The notes: a model not told the origin generated them from the sequence alone. Counted from the stretch's first letter, positions 1-5,508 are shown. The stretch: DNA of 5,817 nt from Oscillospiraceae bacterium (GCA_031264545.1 JAISDV010000054.1:1-5817); one strand, 5' to 3'. A program made the numbers and translations.

Positions 1-865
1 TGATAACAAGCTCCCTGATCGTACAGTTATTGAAATAAACGCTGTCCTCGCCGCCACCTTCGACATAAACGCCGCCCGCTACCTCGACGTTCTCGAGATA
101 CGTTTCGCCCTCGCCGACGCCCGCGGCAACGATCAGGCCGCCGTTTACCTTCAGGTTTTTGACGGCTGCCCCGTCGGTATTTATCACGACAATGCCGACG
201 GCCTCGCCGAGACCCGCATAATCGTGTTCACCGGCAGCGTCTATCAAAAGTCCGACCATATTATCGAGTATGGTCGCGGCCTCGGCACGGGTGATCGTGT
301 CTTTCGGATGGAAGCCGCCGTCTGGGAAGCCGTTTATGTATCCCGCATCCTTCAGGCCCTGTACGGCGTCCGCCGCCCAATCGGCTATGTCCGCCGCGTC
401 CGGAAACACCGCCGTTTCACCGGAACCGTCCGCGATATGGAAGGCCCGCGCGATCATGACAGCAGCTTCCGCCCGCGTGATGTTCCGATCAGGGGCGAAG
501 CTGCCTCCGCCGACGCCCGTTACAACGCCAGCAGCGGCGAGATGGCGCACATTGTCATAGTACCAGGCCGACGGGCTCACATCGGTGAATACCGGGCTGT
601 CCGTGGACTGATACTTCATTACCCGGTCCAGCACTGCCGCCATTTCCGCGCGGGTGATCGGGTCATCGGGCCTGAAAGAACCGTTATCGCCCTTCAGCAC
701 CCCGTAATCCGACCATTGCGCGATGGCGTTTTCCGCCCAGTGACCGGAGGTGTCGGCATATGGGCCATTTTCCGCCGCGAAAGCGGCAACCGGCGCTATG
801 CTCAAAATCACGGCGAGGATTAATATCATTCCCGTGGCTTTTGAAAGGATTCTGCTGATTTTCAT
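1..865 (-). CDS. SLH-domain surface protein, N-terminal part (runs off left edge)
   Basis: I translated this from the minus strand: the ATG is at 865-863 and the frame stays open for 288 residues to the window edge. Residues 1-30 form a signal peptide (basic start, hydrophobic 13-30, likely cut after AFA at 28-30). Three S-layer homology repeats follow, at about 36-85, 93-142 and 154-205. Each starts F/Y-x-D and ends with the family signature I-T-R-A-E (70-74, 129-133, 191-195). SLH triplets bind secondary cell-wall polysaccharide and hold proteins on the outside of the cell. Residues 215-288 are Gly/Val-rich with short repeating beta strands (NLKVNGGLIV, NVEVAGGVYV), resembling a right-handed beta-helix; that fold is inferred. 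The start is supported by AGGAAGG at 874-880, 8 nt upstream. The function of the missing C-terminal part is unknown. Confidence 0.93.
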   Translation of the reverse strand, partial: MKISRILSKATGMILILAVILSIAPVAAFAAENGPYADTSGHWAENAIAQWSDYGVLKGDNGSFRPDDPITRAEMAAVLDRVMKYQSTDSPVFTDVSPSAWYYDNVRHLAAAGVVTGVGGGSFAPDRNITRAEAAVMIARAFHIADGSGETAVFPDAADIADWAADAVQGLKDAGYINGFPDGGFHPKDTITRAEAATILDNMVGLLIDAAGEHDYAGLGEAVGIVVINTDGAAVKNLKVNGGLIVAAGVGEGETYLENVEVAGGVYVEGGGEDSVYFNNCTIRELVI

Positions 866-890
866 AAAAAGATCCTTCCTTTCGCTGCGC

Positions 891-1001
891 TCAAGACACA
901 AACAGACCATTAAAAAGACTGATCTTTTGCGCATGAAGCGCGGTTGAAGCGAAGCGGGAGCGCTTCGCGCTTGAATTCAGCGTGTTTAGCGTGATTCTCA
1001 C
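891..1001 (-). CDS. candidate 36-residue leader ORF upstream of the SLH gene
   Basis: This short minus-strand ORF starts with GTG at 1001-999 and stops with TGA at 893-891. A near-ideal Shine-Dalgarno sequence, GGAGGAGG (1009-1016), lies 7 nt upstream, and the ORF sits about 70 nt downstream of a predicted promoter. It ends 25 nt before the SLH start codon, so it would be translated from the SLH leader. The peptide begins MRITLNTLNSSAKRS, is basic and is not a family I recognise. It has no clear signal peptide or membrane segment. The start codon lies inside a perfect dyad (985-1007). It could be a regulatory leader peptide, a small protein, or a chance ORF behind a decoy ribosome site. The ribosome site is strong evidence; the peptide itself is not. 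Confidence 0.35.
   Translation of the reverse strand: MRITLNTLNSSAKRSRFASTALHAQKISLFNGLFVS
949..968. repeat. 8-bp perfect inverted repeat in SLH leader
   Basis: GCGAAGCG (949-956) and CGCTTCGC (961-968) are separated by GGAG. In the minus-strand leader this gives a GC-rich hairpin inside the candidate small ORF. No T-run follows, so it is not an intrinsic terminator. Confidence 0.6.
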
Positions 1002-1007
1002 GCTAAA
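985..1007. promoter_or_regulatory. 10-bp perfect dyad covering the leader-ORF start
   Basis: TTTAGCGTGA (985-994) and TCACGCTAAA (998-1007) are exact inverted copies with a 3-nt gap. As RNA from the minus strand this is a stable hairpin that buries the GTG start (1001-999) and begins 1 nt after the GGAGGAGG ribosome site. As DNA it could be an operator about 60-85 bp downstream of the predicted transcription start. No T-run follows on either strand, so termination is unlikely. No known operator consensus was recognised. Confidence 0.6.
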
Positions 1008-1076
1008 GCCTCCTCCATTTAAGTTTGCGGTATACTTGCCAAAAGGCCTGCTTTTTGACGGGCCGCCGGTTTATCT

Positions 1077-1106
1077 ATTATACCACCGTTCCGCCAGCCG
1101 AAACAA
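1077..1106 (-). promoter_or_regulatory. promoter of the SLH gene (extended -10)
   Basis: Read on the minus strand, TGGTATAAT is a perfect extended -10 (TGn at 1085-1083, TATAAT at 1082-1077). A weak -35, TTGTTT (1106-1101), lies 18 bp upstream. It sits just downstream of the hairpin that probably ends the DUF3048 transcript, so the SLH gene is its own transcription unit with a leader of about 200 nt. Confidence 0.7.
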
Positions 1107-1127
1107 GTCCTTTTCAGCAGAGGGCGC

Positions 1128-1193
1128 AACAAAACCGCCGGCAAAAAACGCCGCATCCACTTTCGTGCTGCGACGTTCCTGTTGCCGGCGGTT
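1128..1193 (-). terminator. long structured terminator-like hairpin after the DUF3048 gene
   Basis: On the minus strand a perfect 12-bp stem (AACCGCCGGCAA at 1193-1182, its complement at 1144-1133) encloses a 37-nt loop. The loop itself folds: CGTCGCA pairs with TGCGGCG (one T-G pair), then CAC pairs with GTG around a GAAA tetraloop. A short T-rich tail, TTTTGTTG, follows from inside the stem. The hairpin begins 29 nt after the DUF3048 stop and ends before the SLH promoter, which fits a terminator. The tail is weaker than usual, and the size and tetraloop leave room for a structured RNA or a 3'-end stabiliser. Confidence 0.6.
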
Positions 1194-1221
1194 CCCGTTT
1201 GTCTGTCGTGCCGCGTACCGC

Positions 1222-2295
1222 TTATTCCATCGTGATTGCGCTGCCGGTCGGCACGATGCCGATATAGGATTTGCCGATGCCAAGCTCGAGCGGCGCGCCG
1301 TCCTCGCGCGTGTATGTAAAAGGCGCGCCCGTGCCGGCGCGGCTCCATTTGACCGGGACCGACCTGCCGCCGCAGATGAAGTAGCCCGTGCCCGTGCCGT
1401 CCAGGTCAAAGCTCCTGCGGCCATAGCTGTCGAGCACCTTTGAATCGGAGAAAAGAACGAGCAGGTTCTTGAATTGCACGGCCTCGCTCGTTGTTCCGTC
1501 GGTGAGCGCGGTGTCGTACTGGCTGCCGGTGTAGCAACCGGTGTCGGCGCGGTAGCTGAAGCGCGTGTTTTTTAAGCCCGCGAAGCTGACGTTGACGGAG
1601 GCCGCCGGGGCCGCAGCGGCGCCGAGCTCGGGGGTCTCCGTAAAGGAGAGGCCGTAATCGAAGGCGTCGGCGTGCTCCGGCTCATAGCCGAGCTTGGCGG
1701 TGTATTCGAGAATCTTGTCGGAGGAGGTGAACAGGCTGTGCTCGATGCCGTGGGCCTGGCGGCTGGGATCGCGGTAGAAGATCTCGCTCGAATAAGCGCC
1801 GCGGACGCCGTCGATGTTATCGACGCCCTTGGCGGAAATATCCGAATAGGCCTGCTCGCTTCCGCCGGCGTGGACATATATCGCGTCATAGCTCAGGGCG
1901 AGCTCGATATAATAGGGGCGGGACGAGCGCATGCTGCCGATGGCGCCGACGCCGTTCAGGTCGGAGAAAATCGCCTCAAAACGGGTGATCTCGCCCTCGG
2001 CGAGAACCTCATAGAGAATATCCGCTTTGGAGATGCCGCACTGGGGGAGCGCGACCGAGATGTTGTTGAGCATGACGGCATAGGGCCGGTATGCGTCGAT
2101 TTCCCGGGAAATCGTCTCGCCGGTCAGCGGATTTGTGATCGGCTCCGGCTCCGGCGTGGGCGACGGCCTTTCCGTCGCCTCGGGCGTGTTTACGGAGGGC
2201 GGCTCGGCCGAAATGGCCGGGTCCGCAGGCTTTTTTCCGCAGGCGGCCAGCAGCATCAGCAGGGCGAGCAGAAGGGGCGTCAGCTTATTCATCAT
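1222..2295 (-). CDS. DUF3048 (YerB-type) lipoprotein
   Basis: This is a 357-residue exported lipoprotein. Residues 1-19 are a lipoprotein signal peptide ending in the lipobox LAAC with the lipid-bearing Cys19. A Pro/Glu/Thr-rich linker follows at 20-54. The DUF3048 N-terminal domain begins with NPLTG (55-59) and RPYAVMLNN (70-78) and contains DILYEVLAEGEITRFEAIF, GSMRSSRPYY and DAIYVHAGGS. The C-terminal part (GYFICGGRSVPVKW, then a Gly-Lys-rich end) fits DUF3048_C. Bacillus YerB is the named relative; its biochemical role is not established, so no gene symbol is given. Two ATGs are in tandem. GGAGG at 2299-2303 is 3 nt from the first (2295) and 6 nt from the second (2292), so the true start may be 2292. 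It has its own strong promoter and a hairpin behind it, making it probably monocistronic. Confidence 0.92.
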   Translation of the reverse strand: MMNKLTPLLLALLMLLAACGKKPADPAISAEPPSVNTPEATERPSPTPEPEPITNPLTGETISREIDAYRPYAVMLNNISVALPQCGISKADILYEVLAEGEITRFEAIFSDLNGVGAIGSMRSSRPYYIELALSYDAIYVHAGGSEQAYSDISAKGVDNIDGVRGAYSSEIFYRDPSRQAHGIEHSLFTSSDKILEYTAKLGYEPEHADAFDYGLSFTETPELGAAAAPAASVNVSFAGLKNTRFSYRADTGCYTGSQYDTALTDGTTSEAVQFKNLLVLFSDSKVLDSYGRRSFDLDGTGTGYFICGGRSVPVKWSRAGTGAPFTYTREDGAPLELGIGKSYIGIVPTGSAITME

Positions 2296-2369
2296 ATACC
2301 TCCGTGTACTTCTGTGAATTCAGAAAAGCTTGTCGGATTTTACGTTTTCTTGTCCGCATATCTTGGTGT

Positions 2370-2398
2370 AATATACACTTATTTTAGCCTATTGTCAA
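2370..2398 (-). promoter_or_regulatory. promoter of the DUF3048 lipoprotein gene
   Basis: On the minus strand a perfect -35 TTGACA (2398-2393) and a -10 TATATT (2375-2370) are separated by 17 bp. This predicts a transcript start near 2363 and a leader of about 68 nt. The -35 overlaps that of the opposite promoter. Confidence 0.8.
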
Positions 2399-2420
2399 AC
2401 CCCGCGCCGCATGGTAGAAT
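2392..2420 (+). promoter_or_regulatory. promoter of the nfnAB operon
   Basis: TTGTCA (2392-2397) and TAGAAT (2415-2420) are separated by 17 bp. Each is 5/6 to consensus, and TGG (2412-2414) gives an extended -10. The predicted start near 2427 leaves a leader of about 134 nt before nfnA. Five -35 bases (2393-2397) are shared with the divergent promoter of the lipoprotein gene. Confidence 0.7.
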
Positions 2421-2480
2421 ATATTGGTTAAGTATTGCGGCAAGGAATCGGGCGTCCTGTATGACGCGGCGGATTCAGCG

Positions 2481-2502
2481 CGCGGCGCGGAAAAGCGCCG
2501 CG
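2481..2502 (+). promoter_or_regulatory. GC-rich hairpin in the nfnAB leader
   Basis: CGCGGCGC (2481-2488) and GCGCCGCG (2495-2502) form a perfect 8-bp stem with loop GGAAAA. No T-run follows. A second, weaker pairing, GGCTGT (2505-2510) with ACAGCC (2538-2543), lies just before the ribosome site. I recognise no riboswitch class in this leader. Confidence 0.45.
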
Positions 2503-2560
2503 GTGGCTGTCATAAATTCCGGGCGGACAACGCGCGAACAGCCGCGAAAAGGAGATTGCC

Positions 2561-3412
2561 ATGTATAAAATCGTCGGGAAACGGGCGCTGAACGCGGCCG
2601 GGACGACGTTCGAAATGCTTGTGGAAGCGCCGCTGGTGGCGCGCAAATGCCTTGCGGGGCAGTTTATTATTTTTCGCACGGACGAATTCGGCGAGCGCGT
2701 GCCGCTGACGATCGCGGATTACGACAGGGAAGCGGGGACGGTCACGATCATGTTCCAGCCTGTCGGCCGGTCGACGCAGCTGTTGGCCGGGCTGGAGCCG
2801 GGCGATTATATCCGCGATTTTGTCGGTCCGCTCGGCAGGCCGACGGAAATTGCGGACTTGAAGCGCGCCGCTGTCGTCGGGGGCGGCGTCGGCTGTGCCA
2901 TCGCCTATCCCGTGGCGAAGGCCATGCACGCCGCGGGCGTCGCGGTCGATATGATAGCCGGCTTCCGCAGTCGGGACCTCGTTATGCTCGAGGATGAGCT
3001 GAAAAACAGCGCTTCAAGACTCTTTATCATGACGGACGATGGAAGCTGTGGCGAGAAAGGCTTTGTTACGGATAAGCTCAGGGACCTGCTCGAGGCGGGC
3101 GGGCGCTATGACGAGGTTGTGGCGATCGGCCCCGGCGTCATGATGAAATTTGTCAGCCTCACGACGAAGCCTTACGGCATAAAGACCGTCGTTTCCCTGA
3201 ACCCGATTATGATCGACGGGACCGGCATGTGCGGCGGCTGCCGCGTGTCGGTCGGCGGCGAGACGAAATTCGCCTGTGTGGACGGGCCGGAATTTGACGG
3301 CCAACTCGTCGATTGGGACGAGCTGCTCCGCCGCGGCGCGTTTTACCGGGACGCCGAGGCGGAGCAAAGGGAACACGCCTGTTATTTGACCGGGGGTGCG
3401 CGCCATGGCTGA
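2561..3412 (+). CDS. nfnA: NADH-dependent ferredoxin:NADP+ oxidoreductase, small subunit NfnA (sulfide/dihydroorotate dehydrogenase-like FAD/NAD-binding protein)
   Basis: This 283-residue cytoplasmic flavoprotein belongs to the ferredoxin-NADP reductase/PyrK superfamily. The FAD-binding beta-barrel contains RVPLTIAD (46-53). The nucleotide domain follows, with GGGVGC (107-112), the loop TDDGSCGEKGFVT (158-170) and IGPGVMMK (189-196). The C-terminal [2Fe-2S] site has D219, C224, C227 and C239, the Asp plus three Cys pattern known for NfnA. In characterised NfnAB, this subunit holds the FAD where NAD(H) reacts and takes electrons from the partner through the 2Fe-2S cluster. The start is set by AAGGAGA at 2549-2555, 6 nt before the ATG. 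It overlaps nfnB by 8 nt, so the two are translationally coupled. Sulfide dehydrogenase (SudB-like) is an alternative name for the same fold, and the sequence alone does not settle the physiological substrate. Confidence 0.93.
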   Translation: MYKIVGKRALNAAGTTFEMLVEAPLVARKCLAGQFIIFRTDEFGERVPLTIADYDREAGTVTIMFQPVGRSTQLLAGLEPGDYIRDFVGPLGRPTEIADLKRAAVVGGGVGCAIAYPVAKAMHAAGVAVDMIAGFRSRDLVMLEDELKNSASRLFIMTDDGSCGEKGFVTDKLRDLLEAGGRYDEVVAIGPGVMMKFVSLTTKPYGIKTVVSLNPIMIDGTGMCGGCRVSVGGETKFACVDGPEFDGQLVDWDELLRRGAFYRDAEAEQREHACYLTGGARHG

Positions 3413-4799
3413 TATGTCGCTGAAAAAGACCGCCATGCCGGAGCAGGCGCCGGCGCTGCGCAATAAAAATTTTTCCGAGGTCTCGCTGGGCTACACGGCT
3501 GAAATGGCCGTGAGCGAGGCGAAGCGCTGTCTCGGGTGCAGGCATAAGCCCTGCGTTTCGGGCTGCCCCGTGAACGTCCGGATACCGGAATTTATTCAAA
3601 AAATCGCGGAGGGCGCCTTTGAAGAGGCTTATGCGCTCATCGCCTCCACAAACAGCCTGCCCGCGGTCTGCGGCCGGGTCTGCCCGCAGGAGAGCCAGTG
3701 CGAGGGCAAGTGTGTGCGCGGCATCAAGGGCGAGCCGGTGGCCGTCGGCAGGCTCGAGCGTTTTGCCGCCGATTTCCACCGCGAAAACGCGGCCGCTGAG
3801 GAAAAGCCGGAGAAGCGCGGGACAAACGGCCGCAGAGTCGCCGTGGTCGGCTCCGGCCCCGCGGGGCTGAGCTGCGCCGGAGAGCTCGCGCGGCTCGGCT
3901 GCGCGCTTACGGTTTTCGAGGCCTTCCATGAGCCGGGCGGCGTGCTGGTCTACGGCATCCCGGAGTTCCGCCTGCCTAAGGCTATTGTCCGGGCGGAGAT
4001 CGCAGAGCTGGAGAAAATGGGCGTCACGATTGTCACCAACGCCGTCGTCGGCAGGGCTCTGAGCGTAGATGAGCTGTTTGACGAGGGCTTCGAGGCCGTT
4101 TTCATCGGCTCGGGCGCGGGGCTGCCGCAGTTTTTGGGTATACCCGGCGAAAACCTGCTGGGCGTCTACTCGGCGAACGAATACCTGACGCGCATCAATC
4201 TTATGAAGGCCTATCTGCCCGAATACGACACGCCGCTCAAACGCGCAAAGCGCGTCGCGGTCGTCGGCGGCGGAAACGTCGCGATGGACGCCGCGCGCTG
4301 CGCCAAAAGGATGGGCGCGGAGACGGTCTATATCGTCTACAGGCGCGGCATGGCGGAGCTTCCCGCCAGACAGGAAGAGGTCCATCACGCGGAGGAGGAG
4401 GGGATCGTCTTTAAGCTCCTCAATAATCCCGCCGCGGTGCTGGGCGATGAAGACGGCGCGGTCAGGGGGCTCGAGTGCCGCGCGATGGCGCTGGGCGAGC
4501 CGGACGAAAGCGGCCGCCGCAGGCCGGTGGAGATCGCGGGTTCAAGCTTTGTTCTGGACGTGGACGCGGTGATTATTGCCATTGGCACAAGCCCGAACCC
4601 GCTGCTCACGTCCGCGACGAAGGGCCTGGATACAAACCGCAGGGGCTGCATCATCGCCGACGAGAACGGGGCGACGAGCCGCGCGGGCGTTTTCGCGGGC
4701 GGAGACGCCGTGACCGGCGCGGCCACGGTCATCCTCGCGATGGGCGCGGGAAAGACCGCGGCGCAGAGCATCGACGCCTATATCGGGCATAAAAAATAG
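3405..4799 (+). CDS. nfnB: NADH-dependent ferredoxin:NADP+ oxidoreductase, large subunit NfnB (GltD/GltA-like; often annotated NADPH-dependent glutamate synthase)
   Basis: This is 464 residues when started at ATG 3405, giving MADMSLKKTAMPEQ. GGGGG at 3392-3396 is the likely ribosome site, 8 nt upstream; a GTG at 3396 is an in-frame alternative but overlaps that site. The N-terminal iron-sulfur domain has C42, C45, C50, C54 and C89, C93, C99, C103, enough for two [4Fe-4S] clusters. In solved NfnB structures one cluster ligand is a glutamate; E96 or E100 could serve here. An FAD Rossmann motif lies at 145-158 (VAVVGSGPAGLSCA). The NADPH Rossmann motif is at 284-298 (VAVVGGGNVAMDAAR), with YRR at 312-314 suited to the 2'-phosphate. 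The closing flavin motif AGGDAVTGAAT is near 431-441. In known NfnAB this subunit carries the bifurcating FAD and meets NADPH and ferredoxin. With no glutamate synthase large subunit beside it and nfnA upstream, NfnB fits better than GltD. Confidence 0.93.
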   Translation: MADMSLKKTAMPEQAPALRNKNFSEVSLGYTAEMAVSEAKRCLGCRHKPCVSGCPVNVRIPEFIQKIAEGAFEEAYALIASTNSLPAVCGRVCPQESQCEGKCVRGIKGEPVAVGRLERFAADFHRENAAAEEKPEKRGTNGRRVAVVGSGPAGLSCAGELARLGCALTVFEAFHEPGGVLVYGIPEFRLPKAIVRAEIAELEKMGVTIVTNAVVGRALSVDELFDEGFEAVFIGSGAGLPQFLGIPGENLLGVYSANEYLTRINLMKAYLPEYDTPLKRAKRVAVVGGGNVAMDAARCAKRMGAETVYIVYRRGMAELPARQEEVHHAEEEGIVFKLLNNPAAVLGDEDGAVRGLECRAMALGEPDESGRRRPVEIAGSSFVLDVDAVIIAIGTSPNPLLTSATKGLDTNRRGCIIADENGATSRAGVFAGGDAVTGAATVILAMGAGKTAAQSIDAYIGHKK

Positions 4800-4823
4800 T
4801 TTCTGTGAAACTATTTTTTATGC
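4787..4823. terminator. bidirectional intrinsic terminator at the end of nfnB
   Basis: A perfect 17-bp inverted repeat (4787-4803 and 4807-4823) has a 3-nt loop, TGT. On the plus strand the core stem ATAGTTTC/GAAACTAT is followed by six T; on the minus strand it is also followed by six T. The left arm contains the last codons and stop (TAG, 4797-4799) of nfnB. It ends the nfnAB transcript and can block transcription entering from the right. Confidence 0.9.
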
Positions 4824-4888
4824 GCGTGTGCGAAAGGGCAGTTGACAGTTGACAGTGAAGAGTTGACTATTTTTAACGCGCATGTGCG
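4811..4888. repeat. imperfect 22-bp direct repeat flanking tandem AGTTGAC 7-mers
   Basis: The stretches 4811-4832 and 4867-4888 match at 19 of 22 positions without gaps and both read CTATTTTT followed by a GCGC/TGTGCG tail. Between them AGTTGAC occurs in tandem (4840-4846, 4847-4853) and again at 4861-4867. The first copy is also the right arm of the nfnB terminator. The TTGACA-like words resemble -35 boxes, but no -10 is correctly spaced. Confidence 0.6.
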
Positions 4889-4955
4889 CACTGCGTGCGT
4901 ACGCGCTTTAGGTTTAATGCCGCGGCGCGGGACGGGCCGCCCGCCGTTTCCCCCC

Positions 4956-4974
4956 ATATTTGATATATCGGGAA
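4956..4974 (+). repeat. 19-bp inverted repeat, left copy
   Basis: ATATTTGATATATCGGGAA is the exact reverse complement of 5386-5404. It contains the palindrome GATATATC. The pair encloses 411 bp. The TA dinucleotides at the outer ends (4957-4958 and 5402-5403) would fit a mariner-type target site but could be chance. Confidence 0.75.
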
Positions 4975-5012
4975 TAAGGCTTTGTAAAGCCTGTAATACC
5001 AATACTTTCCAA

Positions 5013-5038
5013 GCGCATTTGACGGCGCATTTGACGGC
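5013..5038 (+). repeat. tandem 12-bp repeat, first cluster
   Basis: GCGCATTTGACG occurs twice head to tail (5013-5024, 5025-5036) and begins a third time (GCGT). The 18-bp stretch 5021-5038 recurs exactly at 5159-5176. The 12-bp period is close to one helical turn. Confidence 0.7.
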
Positions 5039-5158
5039 GTATATTGTAAAAATACGGACGGCAAAGCGCGGCGGAAAAGAAAAGCGCCCCGCGGCCGGAA
5101 GGCTCCGGCACGCAGGGCTGCGGGGGAATCTCTCTTTTATTTTTTTCGTAGATTTTCT

Positions 5159-5176
5159 GACGGCGCATTTGACGGC
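5159..5176 (+). repeat. 12-bp-unit repeat, second cluster
   Basis: This is an exact copy of 5021-5038 (GACGGCGCATTTGACGGC), 138 bp further on. Both copies are followed by TAAAAATAC (at about 5047 and 5178), so the shared stretch is longer if an 8-bp indel is allowed. Confidence 0.7.
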
Positions 5177-5267
5177 TTAAAAATACAGCCGGAGCTTTCG
5201 CCTACGCAGGCCTGCGCGCTCAGGAGCGACCCAACAGCGCTTTCGGTATCCGGTCAACAGACATTCG

Positions 5268-5283
5268 GAGCAATTAAGTGCTC
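5268..5283. promoter_or_regulatory. candidate operator palindrome
   Basis: GAGCAATTAAGTGCTC is a 16-bp near-palindrome (7 of 8 symmetric pairs match, arms GAGCA/TGCTC). It lies 14 bp upstream of the -35 of the following promoter, a usual place for a regulator. It is not a motif I recognise. Confidence 0.4.
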
Positions 5284-5297
5284 ATTGGAGATTTTAT

Positions 5298-5328
5298 TTG
5301 ACAATATTGCGATTTTATGCCGTATAAA
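5298..5328 (+). promoter_or_regulatory. probable promoter for the secreted-protein gene
   Basis: A perfect -35 TTGACA (5298-5303) and a -10 TATAAA (5323-5328) are separated by 19 bp, which is longer than ideal. The start would be near 5335, leaving a leader of about 240 nt. No better promoter is seen closer to the gene; the TATATAT at 5467-5473 has no -35. Confidence 0.5.
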
Positions 5329-5340
5329 TATAAATGGATA

Positions 5341-5374
5341 TAGGCGGCCTCGGGCTGCTTAGCGTCCGTTTTTT
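5341..5374 (+). terminator. attenuator-like overlapping hairpins in the leader
   Basis: Hairpin A pairs TAGGCGGCC (5341-5349) with GGCTGCTTA (5353-5361). Hairpin B pairs CGGGC (5351-5355) with GTCCG (5364-5368), extended by GC/GC around TTA with one bulge, and is followed directly by six T (5369-5374). A and B share bases and cannot coexist. B resembles an intrinsic terminator just after the predicted transcription start; A would disrupt it. Confidence 0.35.
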
Positions 5375-5385
5375 GGCATATTTCT

Positions 5386-5404
5386 TTCCCGATATATCAA
5401 ATAT
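5386..5404 (-). repeat. 19-bp inverted repeat, right copy
   Basis: TTCCCGATATATCAAATAT is the exact reverse complement of 4956-4974. This copy lies in the leader downstream of the predicted promoter, so it might also act as a regulator site. Confidence 0.75.
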
Positions 5405-5485
5405 ACGGAAATTTGTCGGATACAGCTCCGCAACGACCATGCGCAGGCGCCGTACCGGAGCAGGGCTATATATATTTTACATTTT

Positions 5486-5508
5486 CGAGAGCCTTCGGAT
5501 GGCTTTCG
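5486..5508 (+). promoter_or_regulatory. 8-bp leader hairpin upstream of the secreted-protein gene
   Basis: CGAGAGCC (5486-5493) pairs with GGCTTTCG (5501-5508), with one G-T pair and a 7-nt loop. It is followed by a weaker fold between TTGC (5523-5526) and GCAA (5535-5538). I do not recognise a c-di-GMP or other riboswitch core. Confidence 0.35.

Noticed and set aside
1672..2568. 298-codon plus-strand frame opposite the DUF3048 gene
   Set aside because: It is the antisense shadow of a clear lipoprotein gene, with no ribosome site and an Arg/Ala/Gly-biased translation.
2461..2568. 36-codon frame overlapping the nfnA start as a possible leader peptide
   Set aside because: The only AAGGA is about 14 nt from the ATG, too far, and the translation is Arg/Ala-rich and unremarkable.
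3207..4388. 393-codon minus-strand frame opposite nfnA/nfnB
   Set aside because: It is an antisense shadow typical of GC-rich DNA; the sense strand encodes recognisable motifs throughout.
4842..4873. TTGACA words as promoters downstream of nfnB
   Set aside because: Distances to the nearest TATTTT are 13 or 20 bp, no gene follows, and the words belong to a tandem repeat.
5013..5176. CRISPR-like array
   Set aside because: The unit is 12 bp, tandem without spacers, with only two clusters and no cas genes; this is not a CRISPR.
4842..5180. 112-codon plus-strand frame in the repeat region
   Set aside because: It has a TTG start with no ribosome site and runs through the AGTTGAC and 12-bp repeats (its HLTAHLTA is just the repeat translated).
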